Assembly (NCBI RefSeq): GCF_047495875.1
Contig: NC_092460.1
Span: 40,280,073 to 40,344,072, forward strand
Direction of reading: 5' to 3'
Source: Pithys albifrons albifrons
Lineage: Eukaryota > Chordata > Aves > Passeriformes > Thamnophilidae
DNA: 64,000 bases
Shown: in pieces, positions 33,901-39,394 of the stretch
Numbering within the stretch: position 1 is the stretch's first letter
Layout: each line of letters starts with the position of its first letter
Notes under the pieces: model-generated
What the model saw: only the letters and a program-made list of their open reading frames with translations
Told to the model about the DNA's origin: nothing
Database searches by the model: none
Program-made: the position numbers and the translations under genes

Positions 33901-36431
33901 GCATTCCAGGTGTGGTTTTACCTGGGCTCTTCAGAGAAGGGCTGATACCCCTCAAGCACCATTGTGACTTCTGTTTATACACCCACAAGTCATACTGTCC
34001 TGCTGCCATATTTCAAACTTGTGCTAACTTGCTGGACACTGCAAGCTGCAGGCTGCTTTCATTGCATTTTCTTTCAAAGTCTATCCTTTTGAAGATCCTT
34101 CAATTATTTTATTTTTAATTATTTTCCATTTCCCCATATTATTATTATTGTATTTCCTGTCTCCATTTCTTATTGCTTTATGTGTTTCCTGCTATTTGCA
34201 AAACTTTCCAATTTAGGAGCATCTGTGATTTTTATTAGCCTGTTGTTTACTTCCAAATGATTGATGATAATACTAAAAGCAACAGTCTTTACACCAAACC
34301 ACTAAGGCTCTGTTTTATCCTGTCTAGGGCTAGACAGTTAATTTAGGAAGTGCCTTTCCCATGGCTCCCCCTTTCGTTAATGCAAGACAGGAACCACCAA
34401 AGAGAAAGTCACATTTTATGTGGGTTGAATTATTCCCTAAATTAATCAAGGTTTAGGTGAGATGAATGCAGGCTTATCTCCTCTTGAAATTGGCTTGGAC
34501 TCTCTGCTTTCATTTCAGCTCTTTATTGCATGCACAATGAGGTCAATTTAACATTAGGAAAAAAGAGAGGGACATTTGTCAATCCTGTAAAATCTGGACA
34601 TTTCCAACATTAGAACAACGTTCTGATTTTGGTTGCAACTGTGAAAACCAGACTAAGCTTGTTAAATTCAATGGAGATAGTCCAGCTCTAATTCTGGAGT
34701 TGTACTTCATAATAAGGGCTGAAGTGAGAACATCTGGAACATTTGATGCTTTAGGTTTTCTGATTCTAAAATCATGTTAATCAAAGCAATTTGTGCTGGA
34801 ATAAATTGCTGGAACTCTGTGATAACTGGGCTGTCTCCACCAACAGGTTCAAAGACTACAGAGAACCACCTTGGTCCCCAAACCAGTACGAGTTTTCTAA
34901 GCAGTACTGGGCAGTCTTATCTGCTCGTTTGGCTTTTGTTATTCTATTTCAGGTAAGTCTGGCAAGTTGCTTTAATTTCAGTCACAGAAATATAGTAATA
35001 AATGGATTGAAATGCATGTTCCAAAGCAGCCCATGTTCAGTAGAGCTTTTCCCTTTGCAAATACCCAGCCTGCTGAGGTGTCAGTGGGCTACAAGACATT
35101 GGAGCACTATGGAACACTTCCTCAGCAAATGTTTCTTCTCCCTTCATGGAAGGGAAGAACTACAGCCTGCATTAGCCCTTGGCACTAGCAGGGATCCCCC
35201 AAAACCCTGGGCTCTTGAATGCTTAAGTGGACTCTGTCAACGTTTATACTCCAGGGTGTGTTAAATCCTCCAAGGTCTTTTGCTACTTCCTTGAAATAAG
35301 CACAGTAAATTCTACTCTGTGTGGACATTTCATTAGCAAGGGATTTGCTATCATGGGTTGCCTTCTGAATGGCTTCCTTCTCTTCTCCTCCATGATCTGT
35401 GATCCTTCCACAGGGTACATCCATCTTGTTGAAATCTGCCTGTGTTTTCACCTCCTCTGCCAAGTACTCCCAAGTGTTACTCTGAATCTTGCGTGGTTTG
35501 CATTGCCCTCTACTGCTTCTTTGCTGTGCCTTCAGTAATTTTCCACCACTGGCTATGGAACAGTTGAAACCAACTGGTTCTGCTGGGCTTCAAACACTCT
35601 GCCTGTCCTGCCAGAGTACATTCCCTGGTTAATTAACTCCATTGTCTGGGATGAGGACAGAGAGTTCATTCTAGCAGCCTTGTCAGCAAACATTCTCACA
35701 TGTTTTGAAGCATTGCACAACACAGTAGTTTTCAAAGCATTATCATGATAATATAAATCCCCAAAACATAATTTATCTATAAATTTAATTAACAAGCAAC
35801 ACTTTTTGCCCAGTCCTGCTGAATGTTATGAGCATCACCTGTAAGGAATTTGATGCTTGAAGTTGGGGGTTGTGGCTTGTAGGCTGTGGTAGTATAAAAA
35901 CAATCCCGCTTGTCAGCAGAGAGAAGGATTTGAGGACAGAATGACCATGGAAGTTGTCTGCTGTCTGCTCAGGCCACATTGGAAACATGTGGGTATGGTT
36001 GTGTTGGAGGATGCTGCACACCATCAGCAAAATGTATTTGATACCTGTCTCACAGCTATAGCAAAGGTTTGGTTTTGCTGCAGAGCAGGTATTTTGGCTT
36101 TTTCATACTTGCTTCATGTCTGTTGCTGTGTTTTCAGAACTTGGTGATGTTCCTCAGTGTTCTGGTTGACTGGATGATCCCTGACATCCCCAAGGACATC
36201 AGTCAACAGATCAAGAAGGAGAAGACCGTGCTTGTTGACTTCTTCCTGAAAGAAGAGCATGAAAAACTGAAGCTGATGGAAAGCTTTATCACACATGACA
36301 AGCGGAAACACAAGAGTGGGACCAGAAGTGGGACCAAGAGCAGAAGGAGCCGGGCTGCCAGCTTCTCCCAGTTAACCCGGAGTCCCAAAGGCAGCTTCAC
36401 CTCCTTCAGCTCACAGCACACTGTGGTGTGA
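1..36431 (+). CDS. ANO2: Anoctamin-2 gene, 3' part (ten coding exons, first one truncated by window edge)
   Basis: This is a calcium-activated chloride channel of the TMEM16 family, a dimeric plasma-membrane protein with ten transmembrane segments per subunit. Joining 1-32, 4430-4541, 5869-5926, 6756-6856, 15475-15623, 26800-26952, 27058-27110, 29415-29596, 34847-34952 and 36138-36431 gives 1240 nt, that is 412 codons plus a stop after one leading base. Every intron is GT-AG and every split codon is restored to the residue expected for the family. Content runs from the end of TM4 through TM5-TM10 to the cytoplasmic tail. Paralogue choice is from recalled family sequences: the [11 protein letters not shown] linker, the [11 protein letters not shown] stretch before TM10 and the [14 protein letters not shown] tail match ANO2 rather than ANO1. 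In mammals ANO2 carries the olfactory Ca2+-activated Cl- current and sits in photoreceptor terminals. The 5' exons lie left of the window. No disabling lesion is seen. Confidence 0.96.
2111..2313 (-). mobile_element. CR1 LINE, 3' fragment
   Basis: The plus strand reads the complement of a CR1 3' end. It begins with a tail-like gaatcatagaatgg, then has the characteristic ccaaccccctgccatgggca block and the stretch about the value of the aligned copies up to a truncation near ggggaagaattc. The copy is severely 5'-truncated, as is usual for CR1, and has no coding potential. Confidence 0.9.
3925..3980. repeat. (AT)28 dinucleotide array
   Basis: An uninterrupted run of alternating A and T covers 56 bp inside the ANO2 intron. 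It lies in a broader AT-rich tract (about 3840-3990) and is followed by taataataga. It is self-complementary, so cruciform extrusion and length polymorphism are likely. Confidence 0.95.
4430..4541 (+). CDS. ANO2: ANO2 coding exon (TM5)
   Basis: This exon encodes residues 12-47 plus parts of split codons 11 (Glu) and 48 (Arg). It opens with [12 protein letters not shown] and continues with TM5, including [20 protein letters not shown]31 and K46 correspond by motif alignment to the basic pore residues K588 and K603 of mouse TMEM16A, which shape anion conduction. The acceptor is cctcccccag|A and the donor AAG|gtagga. Position 37 is Ala where recalled homologues have Thr or Ser, a mild substitution. 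Confidence 0.95.
4542..5868 (+). other. ANO2 intron
   Basis: This 1.3 kb intron is AT-rich, with a (TA)n-like and poly-T stretch at about 4567-4612. I see no repeat element or RNA gene in it. The acceptor is ttgctttcag at 5859-5868. Confidence 0.85.
5869..5926 (+). CDS. ANO2: ANO2 coding exon (TM5-TM6 loop)
   Basis: A 58 nt exon completes the Arg-48 codon and encodes residues 49-67, [19 protein letters not shown]. This is the conserved extracellular loop after TM5. It ends in phase 0 with a consensus donor, GAG|gtaagt. The [12 protein letters not shown] form is ANO2-like; recalled ANO1 has an IFRSFRMEE form. Confidence 0.95.
5927..6755 (+). other. ANO2 intron
   Basis: This 0.8 kb intron has no recognisable repeat or RNA gene. 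The acceptor is gtttaattacag, ending at 6755. Confidence 0.85.
6756..6856 (+). CDS. ANO2: ANO2 coding exon (TM6, first Ca2+ ligands)
   Basis: This exon encodes residues 68-100 plus two bases of Pro-101. It starts with the loop motif CAPGGC, whose two cysteines are conserved, and continues with TM6. G87 and K88 (MLGKQ) match the gating glycine G644 and pore lysine K645 of mouse TMEM16A. N93 and E97 match the Ca2+ ligands N650 and E654. The donor is CC|gtaggt. The residue equivalences come from recalled TMEM16A structure work; the residues themselves are read directly. Confidence 0.96.
10567..11030 (-). mobile_element. CR1 LINE, 3' fragment
   Basis: A minus-strand CR1 has its 3' end at the low coordinate (cacagaattatagaatg) followed by the taaccccctgccatgggcag block. 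It extends to a region complementary to the end of the reverse-transcriptase ORF (ctctgatcatcttggtgtcc). It lies head-to-head with the next CR1, separated by only a couple of bases. Confidence 0.92.
11032..11088 (+). repeat. 19 bp tandem repeat, three copies
   Basis: The unit aggcgggagggatctggat occurs three times in perfect tandem at 11032, 11051 and 11070. The unit resembles the CR1 sequence that directly follows it (ggatctggatagactt), so it seems to be a local triplication of the 5' end of the truncated CR1 copy. Confidence 0.92.
11032..11897 (+). mobile_element. CR1 LINE, 5'-truncated, about 0.85 kb
   Basis: A plus-strand CR1 retains the degenerate C-terminal part of the reverse-transcriptase ORF. 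It reads [23 protein letters not shown] and [13 protein letters not shown] before the RVQRRATRL motif, then continues to the 3' end with ttggacttgatgatcttgga and an attctatgattctt tail. The reading frame breaks at 11574 (tag), so it is dead. The antisense long ORF over this copy (11239-11880) is a shadow. Confidence 0.95.
13645..14346 (-). other. Unrecognised 233-codon antisense ORF, cysteine-rich, inside an ANO2 intron
   Basis: The minus strand is open from ATG at 14346 to TAA at 13645; an in-frame stop lies at 14350-14352, just upstream. I do not recognise the protein. It has eleven cysteines (for example in [17 protein letters not shown] and FLPLCFNGS) and three N-glycosylation sequons (NNLS, NGS, NLS). 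It has no hydrophobic signal peptide and no clear membrane segment, so it looks like part of an extracellular domain. Base composition is like its surroundings, and a minus-strand CR1 lies 0.5 kb away. It could be a fragment of an endogenous retroviral envelope-like gene, an exon of an unlisted antisense gene, or chance. By a rough estimate, fewer than one ORF this long is expected by chance in a window of this size. Confidence 0.3.
14861..15036 (-). mobile_element. CR1 LINE, short 3' fragment
   Basis: The plus strand reads atcatagaatcacagagtgg, then gaccccctgccatgggcagg, and breaks off at ctgggcgacctgtgca. It is a 5'-truncated minus-strand CR1 ending about 440 bp before the next ANO2 exon. 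Confidence 0.92.
15475..15623 (+). CDS. ANO2: ANO2 coding exon (TM6-TM7 linker and start of TM7)
   Basis: This exon encodes residues 102-150, completing Pro-101 and starting Ile-151. It begins with the basic linker [11 protein letters not shown], then an acidic/polar variable segment, then [20 protein letters not shown]146 and E149 in PEYMEM align with mouse TMEM16A Ca2+ ligands E702 and E705. From E97 to E146 is one residue longer than the mouse TMEM16A spacing, consistent with the variable linker of ANO2. The donor is ATGA|gtaagt. Confidence 0.96.
15751..15991 (+). mobile_element. CR1 LINE, 3' fragment
   Basis: A plus-strand CR1 3' end with gagagagtaatcaggctttgg and a tail gattctatgattctatga. 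It is closely similar, by eye over 90 percent, to the last 240 bp of the copy ending at 11897, so both belong to the same subfamily. Confidence 0.93.
16150..16640 (-). mobile_element. CR1 LINE fragment, internally interrupted
   Basis: The minus-strand CR1 3' part is at 16150-16330 (ttagtccaaccctttgcat, gttcagggtcttgtccagct). A further 5' part is at about 16455-16640 (ctctcagcttctccttgtatg, ctccagtcccttaatcat). Between them an A/C-rich repeat replaces roughly 200 bp of the expected element. Just outside, 16700-16755 (gttgagagagctgaaggtgg) looks like CR1 in the opposite orientation. This is an older, more diverged copy. Confidence 0.8.
16331..16420. repeat. A/C-rich simple repeat, including (CCAA)n
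   Basis: The stretch has cacaccacacacacacacc, then four to five CCAA units and further AAACC-like units. It sits within a CR1 copy. Confidence 0.85.
19161..19327 (+). mobile_element. CR1 LINE, short 3' fragment
   Basis: Plus-strand CR1 of the subfamily whose end reads ggtccattccaactcagga then tgtgattctattctatga. The upstream part (ggagctggactcaatcc) also fits. It is degenerate and non-coding. Confidence 0.85.
20229..20360 (-). mobile_element. CR1 LINE, short 3' fragment
   Basis: The plus strand reads tcacagactattctgagttg, gaagggacacacaaggatca and tcaagtccagct, the complement of a CR1 3' end. It continues into ggggattgaacccatgacct, which belongs to the same minus-strand element class. Confidence 0.8.
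21605..22000 (+). mobile_element. CR1 LINE, 3' fragment
   Basis: Plus-strand CR1 with acactggcataggttgccca, tggatggggctctgagcaac and ggtcccttccgacccaacct before a degraded ttctgtgatt tail. The tail of the reverse-transcriptase frame (21695-21961) is visible but disrupted upstream. Confidence 0.9.
26800..26952 (+). CDS. ANO2: ANO2 coding exon (TM7-TM8, Ca2+ ligands)
   Basis: This exon encodes residues 152-201 plus parts of Ile-151 and Gly-202. It covers TM7 ([18 protein letters not shown]) and the start of TM8. E178 and D182 in [10 protein letters not shown] align with mouse TMEM16A Ca2+ ligands E734 and D738; the 29-residue distance from E149 equals that between E705 and E734. It then continues [17 protein letters not shown]. 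The acceptor is tttctag|T and the donor ATAG|gtaagt. Confidence 0.97.
26953..27057 (+). other. Short ANO2 intron (105 bp)
   Basis: The donor is gtaagtag and the acceptor catttacag. It is an unusually compact intron beside multi-kilobase neighbours, and A-rich in the middle. Confidence 0.93.
27058..27110 (+). CDS. ANO2: ANO2 coding exon (start of TM9)
   Basis: A 53 nt exon completes Gly-202 and encodes residues 203-219, [17 protein letters not shown]. The exon ends in phase 0 before a donor AAT|gtgagt. The sequence fits the ILSGIGK form of ANO2; recalled ANO1 has ILRGIGK or ILRGVGK. Confidence 0.95.
27226..27283 (+). mobile_element. CR1 LINE, very short 3' end
   Basis: It reads aggttggacttgatgatctc and ends in a degraded ttctatga tail. 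Only the last 60 bp of the element are present. Confidence 0.75.
27771..27826 (-). mobile_element. CR1 LINE, very short 3' end
   Basis: The plus strand reads aaaagacttttaagatcatg then aagtccaaccat, a complement of the CR1 3' end. It is diverged and about 55 bp long. Confidence 0.65.
28401..28871 (-). mobile_element. CR1 LINE, 3' fragment (about 470 bp)
   Basis: Minus-strand CR1 beginning with tcatagaatcactaaattgt and running through ccctgtcatgagcagggaca to ctcctctggacctgctccc. On the minus strand a degenerate end of the reverse-transcriptase frame is readable ([20 protein letters not shown]), disrupted downstream. Confidence 0.93.
29415..29596 (+). CDS. ANO2: ANO2 coding exon (TM9 and glycosylated extracellular loop)
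   Basis: This exon encodes residues 220-279 plus two bases of Arg-280. TM9 continues with [18 protein letters not shown]. The extracellular loop between TM9 and TM10 follows, with three N-glycosylation sequons: N242 (NGT), N250 (NHT) and N257 (NVS). It ends VLFC before a split Arg. The acceptor is tctctcag|G and the donor CAG|gtaaag. Confidence 0.96.
32395..32545 (-). mobile_element. CR1 LINE, short 3' fragment
   Basis: The plus strand reads atcctgaattggaagggacc, caagatcatcaagtccaact and ctggccctgcacaggaccac, a minus-strand CR1 3' end of the subfamily with the ggatattct end. The two tail units at its left (aatcacagaatgataaagtc) are degraded. Confidence 0.88.
33511..33950 (-). mobile_element. 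Probable old CR1 LINE fragment, internal part
   Basis: Diverged matches to the minus-strand CR1 body are visible: aatcttactgtcaggacagg, cctattactcctagtcaaac, and gcattccaggtgtggtttta near the right end. The 3' tail is absent. I infer an ancient copy; it could extend towards about 34270. Confidence 0.5.
34847..34952 (+). CDS. ANO2: ANO2 coding exon (approach to TM10)
   Basis: This exon completes Arg-280 and encodes residues 281-315: FKDYREPPW, then [15 protein letters not shown] and the start of TM10, [11 protein letters not shown]. The YEFSKQYW form is typical of ANO2. It ends in phase 0 with a consensus donor CAG|gtaagt. An ORF running on into the intron to 35264 is unspliced read-through. 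Confidence 0.96.
34953..36137 (+). other. Last ANO2 intron (1.2 kb)
   Basis: I recognise no repeat or RNA gene. The acceptor is gctgtgttttcag, ending at 36137. Confidence 0.85.
36138..36431 (+). CDS. ANO2: ANO2 terminal coding exon (TM10 end, cytoplasmic tail, stop)
   Basis: This exon encodes residues 316-412 and a TGA stop at 36429-36431. TM10 ends with [20 protein letters not shown]. An amphipathic/charged helix, [20 protein letters not shown], follows, then a basic Ser/Arg tail with a SGTRSGTKS duplication and an RSRAAS site that fits basophilic kinase consensus. The protein ends QHTVV, a class I PDZ ligand (T-V-V). Mammalian ANO2 has been reported to bind PSD95 through its C-terminus in photoreceptor terminals. 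Read-through upstream to 36069 is intronic. Confidence 0.96.
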   Translation, partial: NLVMFLSVLVDWMIPDIPKDISQQIKKEKTVLVDFFLKEEHEKLKLMESFITHDKRKHKSGTRSGTKSRRSRAASFSQLTRSPKGSFTSFSSQHTVV

Positions 36432-37942
36432 CTCCTTGGGGGTGGGGAACATGCTGTACTTACCTCTGCAACACCTGCTTACGGCCTGATGTGATTCTGA
36501 ACCTGGAGCAAGGGAGGGAGCGACAGTCAAGCAAGGGACAGGGAGGAAAAAAAGGAGGCTTCTTTTGCTTCCTTAGAAACTCTATATTCAAGGAACTCTG
36601 TTATATTTTATATGCAGCAATTCCAGACTTTATCAGTGCAAGATAAGGGCTATATTGTGTCTGTAGCTGTTTTTTGTGGTGATGATGCATGCAAGTGGGA
36701 TAGACCTACTGGAATTCTGGCTTGCGCAGTAGGACCACAACCATCCCTCTTCCTGAAGACATCCTGTGGGGATAGGGACACTCCTGTGCTTGTATCTACA
36801 TTTGGGCAGGTCTGACTGACCATGAGAGGTGCACACAGTTCATGGTCTCAGTGCTTGTAGCTGCCAGCAGATGGTTTGCAAACATGTGGAGTCTCAAGGA
36901 GTCATTGTGCCTTCCTAACACACACTGCCACATGGTGCTATCCCTGTAGGGTGGGCAGGGCTGTTGGTAAGAGCACAGAGATGTGGGAACACAAGGAATT
37001 AAAATCACTGTGCACTTGCCTCTACAGATATGTTGTGTTTTGCTTAGCAGGACCTTGAAAGCATTGCTAAAGAGCAGGAGGGCCACAATATGTACATCAG
37101 AATGACTGAAGTTGCTACAACCAGGGAAGCTCCTTGTTGTTTATTGTCCTGAACTGGAAAAAAAGAAACAAACCCAAACCCAAAAACCCCTGCATGTTTG
37201 ATTCTCCTCTCACTTAGACTGGGAATTCAGCCAGTATCAGAGGAATCATGCCACTAAACCACTGGTGTGAAGCTGAGGAGTGAGAATGTAAATCAGGTGG
37301 CATTTTCATGTACATAGCGCATAAAGTAACAAAAATTGCTGCTGCTGTGATTTACTGTAAAGCAAAATATTTTGCAGAACTGCATTTCATTGGGAGATAA
37401 ACATATTCACTAACCAGGCTTTCACCTACAAGCATTTAATGAATAACTTTATTCTGTCATGAATGAAAATTAAACTTTCTTAAAAAATATTTCTTTTACT
37501 GTGGGCTCTCTCTCTAACCCATCTTGGAATTCAGGCTCTAGATAAAAGATTTTCTTTCCATTTTGTCTTCTCAACAATAATTTCAAAAATACAAACCAAG
37601 AGAAATGCTTCAGTTCCAGGCATTCTATAGGACTACTCTTTAATATTGCAATCATGTTTTATATATTTCTGAAGCCCAAAATTTCATTGTTCTTGTAGAT
37701 GGAAAGATTTTTTTTCTGTGACATCTTTTGATAATATAATGAGAGATGTGAAAATAATAGTGTTTTGTTTGTTTTTTTTCATTCAGTGCCTAAACTAAAA
37801 CAGATCAAAATGGGAGAACTCTTTCAGAGTGGGCTGAAATTTAAAAAATCATTTTGGATATTCATTTTCAAAATTTAATTTCTCATTATTTCTCTGTCCT
37901 ACAGAATAATCAGATTTGAAATGATAATGCCAACTGAATAAA
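36432..37942 (+). other. Probable ANO2 3' UTR and downstream flank, end uncertain
   Basis: There is no further coding sequence. Candidate poly(A) hexamers are ATTAAA at 36998-37003, ATTAAA at 37469-37474 and AATAAA at 37937-37942. Any of these, or a site beyond, could end the transcript; sequence alone does not decide. Between about 36432 and 37100 the base composition is less AT-rich than after it. Confidence 0.45.
37937..37942 (+). promoter_or_regulatory. Candidate poly(A) signal AATAAA for ANO2
   Basis: This is the first canonical AATAAA I noticed after the ANO2 stop, 1.5 kb downstream. It is followed at about 25-40 bp by a TG/T-containing stretch (gaattttgttgg). Weaker ATTAAA hexamers lie closer to the stop. 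Assignment is inference only. Confidence 0.3.
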
Positions 37943-38590
37943 ATTGCAAATGCTGAATTTTGTTGGAAAAAAGTCTGACCTGTCCAAATGTTTTCTTCTT
38001 TTTCCCTGTCAAAACTCATTTGCTGAATTTTGAATTAATTCAGAGACAGTTCTTCCCCTTTCAGAAACTTTTTGATTTTGGTTTTGTTTAATTAATAACA
38101 CCTTGCCAGGGATATTGCCCAGATCTCATTTTGGCTATATATGCCTAAGATTACAAATACAGCTTGTAAATGTGCAAAACTGTGTAGAATTACAATGTTC
38201 CTCCCTTATTAATGCATATATTAACTATAACGAACTATTTGAGAAGCTTGCACTAAATGCTCTGTGTGTAAAATATTGCCAATGTATAAATTTCTGATTG
38301 AATGAGGTAGATAGGAAATTCAAAGGGGAAAAAAATCTTCTTTAATACAATTTTAGCTTTTTCTTAGTATACACACCTCACAGTCCCCTGTAGTCATGTG
38401 AGCTGCATTCTCTTCATGCCCAAAACTCATCTTGGGAAGGATCAGGAGCATGAGATTTGCATGGCCAAAACATGACTATTAAATTTTTAGGTAGGTTCCC
38501 TCTGAAATCACCAGAGAGAGAAAGACACCACATCCCTCTACAAAACCCATCTCACACTGCTCTGTGAGATGGGTGTGTCAGTCACCTCAC
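37943..38590. other. Intergenic stretch, nothing recognised
   Basis: AT-rich unique sequence between the possible ANO2 3' end and a CR1 copy. Short ORFs only. Confidence 0.6.
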
Positions 38591-39394
38591 ACCTGAAGGA
38601 TGGAGCCATCCAGAGGCACGTGGCACAGCTCAGGAAGTGGCCATGGGAATCTCATGGGGTTTCACAAGACCAAGTGCAGTGCTGCACGTGGATCAGGGCA
38701 ATCCCTGATATCAATCCAGGCTGGGGATGAACAGATGGAGCAGCCCTGGAGAGAAGGACTTGGGGGTGCTGGTGGCTGAGCGGCTGGACATGACCCATTC
38801 CAGAACCTGCACTGTGCTGGGCTGCATCCAGAGCACCATGGGCAGCAGGGGAGGGAGGGATTCTGCCCCTCTGCCCTGCTCTGGGGAGACTCTCCTGCAG
38901 AGCTGCCTCCAGCCCTGGGGGCCCAGCACAGCAAGGAGATGGAGCTGTGACAGCGAGGCCAGAGGAGGGACACCAAGATGGTCAGAGGGATGGAGCAGCT
39001 CTGCCTGGAGGAAAGGCTGGGAGAGTTGGGATTGTACAGCCTGGAGAAGAGAAGGCTTTGGGGTGACCTCATTGTGGCCTTCCAGTATCTACAGGAGCTC
39101 TACAGGAGAGGGGCTTCTCACAGGGGAATGGAGTGATAGGACAAGGGGGGATGGTTTTAAGCTGAAGGAGGGTATATTTAGATTAGATATTGGGAAGAAA
39201 TTCTTCTCTGTGAGGGTGGTGCCACAGAGAATCTGTGGCTGCCCCACCACTGGAAGTGTCCAAGGCCAGGCTGGATGGGAATCTGAGCAACCTGGGAGAG
39301 TGGAAGGTGTCCCACTAGGGGGGTTGGAACACACTTTATAGTCTCTTCCAACCCAAACCATTATGATTCTGTGCTTCTATGATTCTCTGATTCT
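38591..39394 (+). mobile_element. CR1 LINE, 5'-truncated, about 0.8 kb
   Basis: Plus-strand CR1 retains the C-terminal part of the reverse-transcriptase region in broken frames (a block resembling the DGAIQRHVAQLRKW motif, then acttgggggtgctggtggct). It continues to the 3' end with atgattctgtgcttctatga. Its GC-richness explains the long plus and minus ORFs here, including the one at 38727-39341. Confidence 0.93.

Larger units (their letters stand above)
29597..34846 (+). other. ANO2 intron (5.2 kb)
   Basis: It contains a minus CR1 fragment at 32395-32545 and an older CR1-like stretch at 33511-33950. From 29600 to 32390 and from 34000 to 34840 I see only AT-rich unique sequence. The acceptor is ccaccaacag, ending at 34846. 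Confidence 0.85.

Noticed and set aside
34791..35264. 157-codon ORF continuing past the TM10 exon
   Set aside because: It is the ANO2 exon 34847-34952 read through into intron on both sides; strong acceptor and donor sites delimit the exon.
36069..36137. Upstream extension of the terminal ANO2 exon ORF
   Set aside because: This is intron read-through; the acceptor at 36136-36137 and the phase-0 join to 34952 fix the exon start.
38727..39341. 204-codon plus-strand ORF and overlapping minus ORFs
   Set aside because: Entirely inside a CR1 fragment; the frame is not the true reverse-transcriptase frame throughout and the 5' part of the element is missing.
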